Assembly (NCBI GenBank): GCA_016209785.1
Contig: JACQVM010000141.1
Coordinates: 1-5,266, forward strand
Source of the DNA: Candidatus Melainabacteria bacterium
Lineage (GTDB): Bacteria > Cyanobacteriota > Vampirovibrionia > Obscuribacterales > Obscuribacteraceae
DNA length: 5,266 nucleotides
Reading direction: 5' to 3'
Made by a program: the position numbers and the translations under genes. The notes below the pieces were generated by a model. That model was not told the DNA's origin and ran no database searches. It saw only the letters and a list, made by a program, of their open reading frames with translations. Shown here in pieces: positions 1-4,876 of this stretch; position 1 is the stretch's first letter, and every line of letters starts with the position of its first letter.

Positions 1-1
1 C

Positions 2-238
2 CACCCAACAGATCAAAAAATTATCTCTAAAGTGGCACTGATTGATTTTAACTATGATGATGTCGACGGCAGTGGGCAAACCCTCACAAACCCTACAGTA
101 ACAGCTACTACCAGTGTTGACGTAACACTACCAGCACGAGTTACATTTATGGGATACAATTTCCCGTCACAAGAAAAACTTACTTTCAAGCGAACATATA
201 AGTATCCAATTATCAAGTTAAAGTTACAGCAGACCTAG
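2..238 (+). CDS. C-terminal fragment of a possible TadE/TadG-like pilus-assembly protein
   Basis: The reading frame is open from base 2 to a TAG at 236-238, so this is the last 78 residues of a protein that starts outside the window. A GTG at 32 lies inside the frame with no ribosome binding site before it, so I do not take it as the start. The visible part begins with a polar stretch (ALIDFNYDDVDGSG). It is followed by alternating beta-type segments rich in Thr and Val (VTATTSVDVTLPARVTF) and a basic, aromatic end (FKRTYKYP). This resembles the extracytoplasmic beta-strand tail of TadE/TadG-like pseudopilins, which typically carry a V-x-V-x-x-x-x-P strand and a Thr-rich end. The N-terminal hydrophobic helix that would settle the family lies outside the window. 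There is no enzyme motif in what can be seen. The family call is inference by resemblance only; that this is a genuine gene end is more certain. Confidence 0.5.
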   Translation, partial: HPTDQKIISKVALIDFNYDDVDGSGQTLTNPTVTATTSVDVTLPARVTFMGYNFPSQEKLTFKRTYKYPIIKLKLQQT

Positions 239-245
239 GTCCTTA

Positions 246-264
246 GCCTGCTCAATTCCCAGGC
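246..264. terminator. Short hairpin between two converging genes, possible weak bidirectional terminator
   Basis: GCCTG at 246-250 and CAGGC at 260-264 can pair into a 5-bp GC-rich stem with a 9-base loop. It sits in the 45-bp gap between the stop of the plus-strand fragment and the stop of the minus-strand 58-residue gene. That is where terminators for both transcripts would be expected. No run of T follows on either strand, so it is not a canonical intrinsic terminator. The assignment rests on stem and position alone. Confidence 0.22.
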
Positions 265-283
265 GTCAGACAACTGCTCCTTG

Positions 284-460
284 TTATCCAGGTGGTCCAA
301 TCATTGCAATTACACACAGAAACAGCCCAATACCAACCCCCAATAGTCCAAACAAGGCTGATTCGATAAGGTTCTTAGCATCCAAGGCACCTTTGACAAA
401 GACACCGCCAGCCCCAACAAAGATGGCACCAATTACAAACATAAGCAATCTGTCGGGCAT
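284..460 (-). CDS. Small two-helix membrane protein, 58 residues, translationally coupled
   Basis: Read on the minus strand, ATG at 460-458 opens a 58-residue frame that ends with TAA at 286-284. The protein begins MPDRLLMFVIGAIFVGAGG and contains two hydrophobic segments. The first covers roughly residues 5-22 and the second roughly 34-54 (FGLLGVGIGLFLCVIAMIG). A short polar link with Lys, Asp and Glu (KGALDAKNLIES) separates them. Both segments are rich in Gly, as in tightly packed small membrane proteins. Its start codon shares one base with the stop of the preceding gene (TAATG), a typical sign of translational coupling, and only a weak purine stretch (AGAGAAG) lies in ribosome-binding position. 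The pair was therefore probably made together, and the two may act together in the membrane. I do not recognise a family. A pilin-like or holin-like role can be imagined but has no motif support. Confidence 0.62.
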   Translation of the reverse strand: MPDRLLMFVIGAIFVGAGGVFVKGALDAKNLIESALFGLLGVGIGLFLCVIAMIGPPG

Positions 461-753
461 TATTGGGTCTTCTCTTTGCTAGGCAGGCTCAGGTGCCCAG
501 CTAAAGCAATCGCAACGGCCACACAAGCAAGCACCTGTAAGGACAACATTATCACCAAACGAACCCTGTCAGGATTATCCAGTCCCTCCATGGTCCCGAG
601 CTGATCCACTCGTGGTCTAGCTGGAGGCAATGGCACCGCCCCATGTCCTTGAGCACCAACAGGCTGCATAACTACACCGGACAACACCAATATGGTCAGG
701 CAACATAGAGCAAATTTCTTTACTAACAACGCATAATTGAGCATATTTGTCAT
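460..753 (-). CDS. Secreted or membrane-anchored small protein, up to 97 residues, unknown function
   Basis: The frame runs from ATG at 753 to TAA at 462-460. Residues 1-13 include a basic pair (KK), followed by a hydrophobic core (FALCCLTILVLSGVVM) and VGA-Q at about residue 34. This reads as a signal peptide with a plausible signal peptidase I site. A short Pro-rich stretch follows (VPLPPARPRVD), then a second hydrophobic segment at about 64-86 and a charged tail (SKEKTQ). The mature protein would thus be anchored by one helix, or both helices would stay in the membrane if the leader is not cut. The first ATG has GGA directly against it, too close for a ribosome binding site. The in-frame ATG at 744 lies 9 bases after the same GGA, so the true start may be three residues later. 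It lies 70 bp downstream of amrS on the same strand and overlaps the next gene by one base. I recognise no family. Signal peptide plus helix is compatible with a small pilin-type subunit, but nothing proves that. Confidence 0.62.
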   Translation of the reverse strand: MTNMLNYALLVKKFALCCLTILVLSGVVMQPVGAQGHGAVPLPPARPRVDQLGTMEGLDNPDRVRLVIMLSLQVLACVAVAIALAGHLSLPSKEKTQ

Positions 754-823
754 TCCAGGAAGCCGTTACACTTACAATTCTAGGGCACGCACCATTGCAC
801 GGGGCTGTGGTTACTAAGTTCCA

Positions 824-2059
824 TCAAAATGCTCTTCTAGGCAAGCCTGGACGTACGTCATCTTTCTCAATAATTACTGGCAGCCTTCGTCGTCCCCAGT
901 TGCCCTTTTTCTTATCAAATAGCCCAGGCACAATTTGTCCACAAAAAGCACATTTGTTGCCCTTCAAACGATAAACTCCCAAGGCAAACCAATCACGTTC
1001 AATTAAACACTCACCACAACCTGGGCAATAGGTACTTTGGTTTTCTACATCGTATACATTGCCCACGTAAGCAAATTTAATGCCTGCTTTAATGGCTTGC
1101 GTCCGTGCTCGTACTAAAGTAGCTGGCGGTGTCGGAGGACGGTGCATTAACTTAAAATCTGGATGAAACGCTGTAAAATGCACAGGAACATCATCACCCA
1201 GATTAGTAACAATCCAGTCGCACATACGCTCAATTTCTTCTGGTGAGTCATTCTCTTCAGGGATCACTAGATTTGTGATTTCAAACCAAACATTGCTTTC
1301 ATGCTTCAACCACTTAAGTGTGTCCAGCACAGGCTCTAGGTGAGCTAAGCTCAAGTGCTGATAAAATATCTCAGTAAAGGCCTTCAGGTCAACATTTGCT
1401 GCATCCATCACAGCATAAAATTCAGGGCGCGCCTCAGGTGTAATGTACCCTGCAGTTACAGCTACGGTCTTAAGACCACGCTCATGGCAAGCTTTTGCAG
1501 TGTCAATGGCATATTCTGCCCAAATTACTGGATCGTTGTATGTAAAGGCAACGCTAGCACATTTTAACTTCACAGCCGCTTCAGCAATTTCTTCTGGAGT
1601 AGCTTGTTCACTTAATAATGCTGTTTCCCTAGATTTGCTAATTGACCAGTTTTGGCAAAACCGGCACCCTAAGTTGCAACCAGCAGTGCCAAAGGACAAA
1701 ACACTTGTTCCAGGCAAAAAGTGATTAAGTGGCTTTTTTTCCACCGGATCCACACAAAAACCTGTGCTTAATCCATAGGTTGTAAGAATCATCTGCCCAC
1801 CAACATTTTGCCGCACAAAGCAAAAGCCGCGATCCCCAGATTTCAATACGCAGGCGCGCGGGCACAAGTCACAGTGTATGCATGAGTCTCCCTCAAGGGT
1901 GTGCCACCACCGCCCACGATAACTCTCTGTTAACACAGCCGGCTCAGACATACCTAATAAGCTCAGCCCTGCCATGTGTTCTTCTTCCAGATCTTCTTTC
2001 TGGGGAGATCCGCTGGCACTCACGCTCTGGTACTGAGGAAGTTTGTTGCCACAACTCAT
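824..2059 (-). CDS. amrS: AmmeMemoRadiSam system radical SAM enzyme (AmrS), 411 residues
   Basis: Radical SAM proteins bind a [4Fe-4S] cluster and cleave S-adenosylmethionine to start radical chemistry. This one has the CxxxCxxC cluster motif at Cys128, Cys132 and Cys135 (TAGCNLGCRFCQNW). It belongs to the branch related to pyruvate formate-lyase activating enzymes. Family hallmarks are the N-terminal Cys-rich segment CIHCDLCPRAC (Cys60, 63, 66, 70) with GFCFVR after it, and NHFLPGTSVLSFGTAGC before the cluster. Further marks are FTYNDPVIWAEYA, VDLKAF, TAFHPDFK and YVGNVYD. The C-terminal Cys group is CPGCGEC (345-351) with CAFCG (370-374), followed by a basic tail. The substrate is, to my knowledge, not established; partners AmrA (AMMECR1-like) and AmrB (MEMO1-like) are not in this window. 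The start at 2059 has GGGAG seven bases upstream. It gives about 45 residues before the conserved RWWH, longer than I expect for the family. An alternative ATG at 1975 (residue 29) also has a GGAAGA upstream. Two small membrane-protein genes follow on the same strand. Confidence 0.93.
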   Translation of the reverse strand: MSCGNKLPQYQSVSASGSPQKEDLEEEHMAGLSLLGMSEPAVLTESYRGRWWHTLEGDSCIHCDLCPRACVLKSGDRGFCFVRQNVGGQMILTTYGLSTGFCVDPVEKKPLNHFLPGTSVLSFGTAGCNLGCRFCQNWSISKSRETALLSEQATPEEIAEAAVKLKCASVAFTYNDPVIWAEYAIDTAKACHERGLKTVAVTAGYITPEARPEFYAVMDAANVDLKAFTEIFYQHLSLAHLEPVLDTLKWLKHESNVWFEITNLVIPEENDSPEEIERMCDWIVTNLGDDVPVHFTAFHPDFKLMHRPPTPPATLVRARTQAIKAGIKFAYVGNVYDVENQSTYCPGCGECLIERDWFALGVYRLKGNKCAFCGQIVPGLFDKKKGNWGRRRLPVIIEKDDVRPGLPRRAF

Positions 2060-2066
2060 AACTTTT

Positions 2067-2097
2067 CTCCCACACTTACCTGACCTTACCGTGGGAG
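2067..2097 (-). promoter_or_regulatory. Hairpin covering the amrS ribosome binding site
   Basis: On the minus strand, CTCCCAC (2097-2091) and GTGGGAG (2073-2067) are perfect 7-base complements separated by 17 bases, with one more possible G-U pair inside. The second arm contains GGGAG (2071-2067), which is the Shine-Dalgarno site of amrS, seven bases before its ATG. Folding in the mRNA would hide that site. The loop holds a direct repeat, GGTAAG-GTCA-GGTAAG. This is compatible with translational control by a protein, ligand or temperature. The pairing is seen directly; a regulatory role is inferred. The loop is long, so the hairpin may be only moderately stable. Confidence 0.4.
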
Positions 2098-2153
2098 GTC
2101 AGCTACCATTAGCTGCTTTTATCTACATCTTAGCGCCTTTTGCTTGTAAGCCT

Positions 2154-2163
2154 TGGACGTCCA
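2154..2163. repeat. Perfect 10-bp palindrome, possible operator
   Basis: TGGACGTCCA is identical on both strands. The site is preceded by CC, making the 8-mer CCTTGGAC, which occurs again at 2305-2312 inside a second inverted repeat of the same GGAC/GTCC type. Paired symmetric sites between divergent genes suggest binding by a dimeric regulator. The site is short, so chance cannot be excluded. Confidence 0.25.
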
Positions 2164-2212
2164 CATTTAATGTTAATTCCATGGCCTTTCTAACCAAAAC
2201 CTGGAATATCCG

Positions 2213-2240
2213 TATATAGGCAGATGATTCTTCCGGACAA
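2213..2240 (-). promoter_or_regulatory. Weak candidate promoter for amrS
   Basis: On the minus strand, TTGTCC (2240-2235) and TATATA (2218-2213) are separated by 16 bases. Each box matches the sigma70 consensus at four of six positions. Transcription would start about 145 bases before the amrS ATG, giving a leader that includes the hairpin over the ribosome binding site. Both boxes are imperfect and other AT-rich pairs in the region are nearly as good, so this is only a candidate. Confidence 0.22.
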
Positions 2241-2301
2241 CAAGAAAGCCAAAATTACCATGATACTTAACGTACACCTGGCTCTATTAGTTCAAAGTAT
2301 T

Positions 2302-2313
2302 TGTCCTTGGACA
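2302..2313. repeat. Inverted repeat TGTCC-TT-GGACA upstream of the rightward promoter
   Basis: Two 5-base arms are separated by two bases, ending 19 bases before the -35 box of the rightward promoter. It shares CCTTGGAC with the palindrome at 2154-2163. The position just upstream of a -35 box would suit an activator site. This is inferred from symmetry, sharing and position only. Confidence 0.25.
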
Positions 2314-2332
2314 GGTCTTTTACATTTTATTC

Positions 2333-2361
2333 TTGACAACAGTCTATCTCACACCGACAAT
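2333..2361 (+). promoter_or_regulatory. Sigma70-type promoter of the Asp-Gly repeat protein gene
   Basis: A perfect -35 box TTGACA at 2333-2338 is followed by exactly 17 bases and then GACAAT at 2356-2361, which matches four of six positions of the -10 consensus. Transcription would begin near base 2368 and leave a leader of about 47 bases before the ATG at 2415. Box quality, spacing and position in front of a long gene agree. The non-consensus first and third bases of the -10 box leave some doubt about strength. Confidence 0.6.
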
Positions 2362-2414
2362 GTAGGGTGGGCCGGGTTGTATTAACTTTTTCCGTAACCA
2401 CTTAGGTAGTGTTC

Positions 2415-4406
2415 ATGACCACAGACAAGGTTCAACCAAAACCAGAAACGCACGAACACCCTGCTCAGGCTGGTCATCCTAACCCTGAAGTAGAAGCTAA
2501 GGAAGCCGCGACCAGTTGCTCAAATCATGCTCTTGATGAATACAAAAGGCAAACGTTGGAGCACAAGAAACCAACCAACGAGCGCTTGGCTGAGAGCTCA
2601 ACTACTCCACCATCTCAAGACAAAGGCGAAAATGCTACACCTAGTAAGAAGCCTTCTGAAGATTCTTGGTGGGACTACCTTGTACTAAACAACCCTTTTC
2701 ATCAGTCTGCTAAGCCAGAGTCCACACCAGAGGCAAAAAAAGACAACCGCAAAGACGACAGTATGTGGGACAAACTACAATCGCTGCTCTTCGATGATGT
2801 ACCTGCTGGAGACTCGACCCGGACCAATGACAGCACGCCACACTCGTCCAGTGAATTTCAAACACTACCAGATGGCACAAAAGTCTACAAAGATGGCTCG
2901 GTAGTAATATCCGATAGTACAGCCAAGGCACTGAAGGATGCAGCTCCTGATCAAACCATTGTCCAGACTTATCAAGACCAAGATGGCAAAGACGTTCGGC
3001 TTGAGTTTAAGGATGGCAAGGTCACACGTGTCGCACCTGATGGCACTACCACAGAAGTTAGTAAAGATAAAATCCGTATACAAGACACCGAAGGGACAAC
3101 TACGGAAGTTGACAAACAAACCAAGAAAGTCCAGGTGGTTAATGCCGAGCGTGGCGTTACGTTTGAGCAAGACACTGAAAATGGAACTAGAACTTTCCGG
3201 GTCAAGGATGGACCCACAATTACCAGACAAAAAGACAAGGTTGTAGTTGCAAACCCTGATGGTACGCAGCAAGAATACACGGAAGAAGAATTTAGAACAA
3301 AGTTTCGCGGCAAAGATGGCAGCCAACGAGAAATTGCCATTGATTTAAAGGTAGGCTCAATGGAAGACAATGAGTCTACCACTGATGTTGATGACATTCG
3401 TGTACGCAACAACAGAGTAAAAATCAAAGACGACGATGGCACCATTATTAGGCGCCGCCAGGATGGCACTGTACGCATAAAAACTCCTGATGGGGTGTCC
3501 CTTCTCGTCGACAAAGATGGCAAGGTCAGTCAGGTAATAACTGAGGGCATTGACGAACATGGCAAGCCAAAAGTAAAGAAAGTCCCCATTACCAAAGACA
3601 ACTTACCTGAAGGATGCACTATTGATAATGAAGGCCGTATCCATCTTAAAAGTGGTCTGATAATTGGCAAAAACAGGCAAATCATCACCAGTCGTGGTGA
3701 TGTTTTGGATGCTGCTAAAGGTGAAGTTACTGGGCGCGACAGTCAAGGCCGTAAGTTTTCAGCTTCTTGTACAGAAGGCGGTGGTAAATGCCGCACAGCG
3801 GATGGCACAGAAACTACCGTCGACACTAAAACTGGCAAAGTTCATTCAACAGATCATAAGGGTCATGACGTTGACTGGGACTCGCATTCTAAAGAGTTTA
3901 AGACTAAAGACATAACCATGACAAGCTCTGAAACAACTCTTTGGAATGGTACCAAAATAGGTACAGATGGCTCACTACATCATAAGGACATGTTTGTAGA
4001 CAGCAAGGGCAACGTTCAGTTTGCTGATGGCTGCACCATGCACGCCGATGGCACTGTTTACACACCCGATGGAGGACGATATCACTGTGATTATCAAAGT
4101 GGTGGTCCTAAAACACCAGATAGCGTAGCAGCACTGGCCACCAGCCTAGCTGCCTCACTTGCTGGAAAAACTGACATTAGTCCCAGCGACATTGCCGCCA
4201 TGAACGGAGTGTTAAGCCTTCTTGGTGGTATGGCAGCAATGCTTACCGACAGAGGCTGCTTGACTGGCTATGCGACAGTAAAAGCAGCCCAAGGCACCTT
4301 GCTTGAAGCATTAGCCCGAGCTTCAGGCAAACCGGCAAATATACCTGTCAGTCCTGCCGCAGCCCAACAACCTACAGCAACGGAATTACCGAAGGGCACG
4401 GCTTGA
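2415..4406 (+). CDS. Large Asp-Gly repeat protein, 663 residues, function unknown
   Basis: I do not recognise a named family. I chose ATG at 2415 because AGG at 2404-2406 lies eight bases before it; the in-frame GTG at 2409 would be only two bases from that site. Three parts are visible (ATG numbering). Residues 1-150 are hydrophilic, rich in Pro, Glu, Lys, Ser and Thr, probably disordered, and hold two related motifs: EDSWWDYL (82-89) and DDSMWDKL (114-121). Residues about 151-560 are a chain of short units with Asp-Gly (or Asn-Gly, Glu-Gly) turns between beta-type strands. In places the spacing is exact: Asp-Gly at 341, 350, 359 and 368 (nine apart) and at 538, 545 and 552 (seven apart). 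Residues 567-639 are Ala- and Leu-rich and look helical, with a hydrophobic stretch NGVLSLLGGMAAML, then a Pro/Ala tail. No signal peptide, lipobox or known catalytic motif is seen. A scaffold, surface, or delivered protein is possible. It has its own promoter and its 3' end overlaps the opposing gene. Confidence 0.85.
   Translation: MTTDKVQPKPETHEHPAQAGHPNPEVEAKEAATSCSNHALDEYKRQTLEHKKPTNERLAESSTTPPSQDKGENATPSKKPSEDSWWDYLVLNNPFHQSAKPESTPEAKKDNRKDDSMWDKLQSLLFDDVPAGDSTRTNDSTPHSSSEFQTLPDGTKVYKDGSVVISDSTAKALKDAAPDQTIVQTYQDQDGKDVRLEFKDGKVTRVAPDGTTTEVSKDKIRIQDTEGTTTEVDKQTKKVQVVNAERGVTFEQDTENGTRTFRVKDGPTITRQKDKVVVANPDGTQQEYTEEEFRTKFRGKDGSQREIAIDLKVGSMEDNESTTDVDDIRVRNNRVKIKDDDGTIIRRRQDGTVRIKTPDGVSLLVDKDGKVSQVITEGIDEHGKPKVKKVPITKDNLPEGCTIDNEGRIHLKSGLIIGKNRQIITSRGDVLDAAKGEVTGRDSQGRKFSASCTEGGGKCRTADGTETTVDTKTGKVHSTDHKGHDVDWDSHSKEFKTKDITMTSSETTLWNGTKIGTDGSLHHKDMFVDSKGNVQFADGCTMHADGTVYTPDGGRYHCDYQSGGPKTPDSVAALATSLAASLAGKTDISPSDIAAMNGVLSLLGGMAAMLTDRGCLTGYATVKAAQGTLLEALARASGKPANIPVSPAAAQQPTATELPKGTA
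2865..4106 (+). repeat. Degenerate in-frame repeats coding Asp-Gly beta units
   Basis: Within the 663-residue gene, GATGG followed mostly by C recurs in frame about sixteen times, commonly as (A/C)(A/C/G)(A/T)GATGGCA, coding x-Asp-Gly-(Thr/Lys/Ser). Examples are near 2871, 2892, 2982, 3012, 3039, 3258, 3315, 3435, 3462, 3489, 3516, 3801, 3966, 4026, 4047 and 4068. Units have drifted strongly between the Asp-Gly cores; only the turns are kept. The most regular blocks are 3435-3521 (27-base period) and 4026-4073 (21-base period). This looks like an old internally duplicated solenoid or hairpin array under protein-level constraint, not a fresh DNA tandem repeat. Confidence 0.7.
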
Positions 4407-4836
4407 CCTTGCCCGCCACTTCTTTCAGTGAGTCCAGGAAGCTTGGGCCCAGGTGTTCTGCTGGAATCCAGGCACGCTCGCGCTCATATGCTGCTGCTGC
4501 AGGGTCCTGCCACATGTCATAAGGAAATTCATAGCTCTTATGGCGCCGATACCACAGCTCAATTCCTGAGCTTTTCCAAACAACAAGCACAGGCACCGGC
4601 TCGCCCTCCCTGTCTCTTTCATCCAAGTAAGTCAGCCAGGACTTGTTCATCCTCACAGCAATACCGCCAGGAAAAACCTTAACCTCATGTACTCTCAACG
4701 CCTCCACTACCTCTGGCGTGCACTTATGCACAGCTACTAAAGCGTCATCCCCTTGCCTACACCAGGCAAGCGTTTTAAGAAACTCTAAAAAGCTTCCACA
4801 GCTTAAACAGACGTCAACAGCCTCAGTCATTGCCAA
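4372..4836 (-). CDS. Unrecognised protein, 152-154 residues
   Basis: The frame ends with TAG at 4374-4372 and is bounded upstream by a TGA directly before the TTG at 4836. From the TTG start it is 154 residues. The N-terminus has a Cys pair (CLSC, residues 10-13) and further Cys at 26 and 39. The centre has beta-type segments (VKVFPGGIAVRM, VPVLVVWKSSGIELWYRR) and the end is more helical (PSFLDSLKEVAGKV). There is no signal peptide or membrane segment, so a cytoplasmic location is likely. The Cys set could hold a metal, but spacing does not match a zinc-finger pattern I know. It lies 40 bp after another minus-strand gene, suggesting one transcript, and its last 35 bases overlap the end of the Asp-Gly repeat gene tail to tail. 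No family is recognised; a real gene is likely from its length, good ribosome binding site and position. Confidence 0.65.
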   Translation of the reverse strand: MAMTEAVDVCLSCGSFLEFLKTLAWCRQGDDALVAVHKCTPEVVEALRVHEVKVFPGGIAVRMNKSWLTYLDERDREGEPVPVLVVWKSSGIELWYRRHKSYEFPYDMWQDPAAAAYERERAWIPAEHLGPSFLDSLKEVAGKVKPCPSVIPLL

Positions 4837-4843
4837 TCATTAG

Positions 4844-4850
4844 CCTCACC
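4844..4850 (-). promoter_or_regulatory. Ribosome binding site that decides a TTG start
   Basis: GGTGAGG on the minus strand (4850-4844) lies seven bases before TTG at 4836 and thirteen bases before the in-frame ATG at 4830. Seven is the normal distance, thirteen is too long, so TTG is favoured as the start of the downstream 154-residue gene. The competing ATG at 4840 is in another frame and gives only five codons. Confidence 0.5.
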
Positions 4851-4876
4851 AAGAGAAACCAGGTACTAAGTGTACC

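Larger units (their letters stand above)
2060..2408. other. Divergent intergenic region between amrS and the Asp-Gly repeat protein gene
   Basis: These roughly 350 bases carry no convincing open frame and separate two genes transcribed away from each other, so both promoters should be here. I see a good rightward promoter at 2333-2361, a weak leftward candidate at 2213-2240, the amrS leader hairpin at 2067-2097, and two small palindromic sites at 2154-2163 and 2302-2313. I found no tRNA, known riboswitch pattern or T-tailed terminator hairpin. The stretch at 2240-2300 holds nothing I can name. Confidence 0.7.

Noticed and set aside
232..241. Perfect palindrome GACCTAGGTC across the stop codon of the left-edge gene
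   Set aside because: It has no loop and no T run, so it cannot be an intrinsic terminator, and a 10-bp palindrome alone is too short to claim an operator.
747..974. Plus-strand open frame of 75 codons
   Set aside because: It overlaps the end of amrS and the start of the 97-residue gene on the other strand, has no ribosome binding site, and its peptide shows no domain-like composition. It is a shadow frame.
1355..1724. Two plus-strand frames of 70 and 93 codons opposite amrS
   Set aside because: They lie wholly antisense to the conserved radical SAM core of amrS, which explains the openness of these frames.
2710..3560. Several minus-strand frames (up to 183 codons) and a plus-strand frame at 2938-3246
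   Set aside because: They are by-products of the repeated Asp-Gly coding sequence in another frame or strand. Their peptides are Ser/Val/Leu-rich translations of the repeat with no independent start signal.
2865..4106. Repeats considered as a CRISPR array or DNA tandem repeat
   Set aside because: The repeated unit is an in-frame GATGGC coding Asp-Gly with variable spacing and no constant-length spacers. It is protein repeat structure.
2415..4406. Repeat protein and the opposing downstream gene as a toxin and immunity pair
   Set aside because: Such pairs normally sit on the same strand with the immunity gene downstream. Here the neighbour is convergent and apparently belongs to a different transcript.
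4394..4414. GGGCA/TGCCC hairpin around the stop codon of the repeat protein gene
   Set aside because: The stem is only five pairs with an 11-base loop and is followed by a mixed, not T-rich, stretch. It is too weak to call a terminator.
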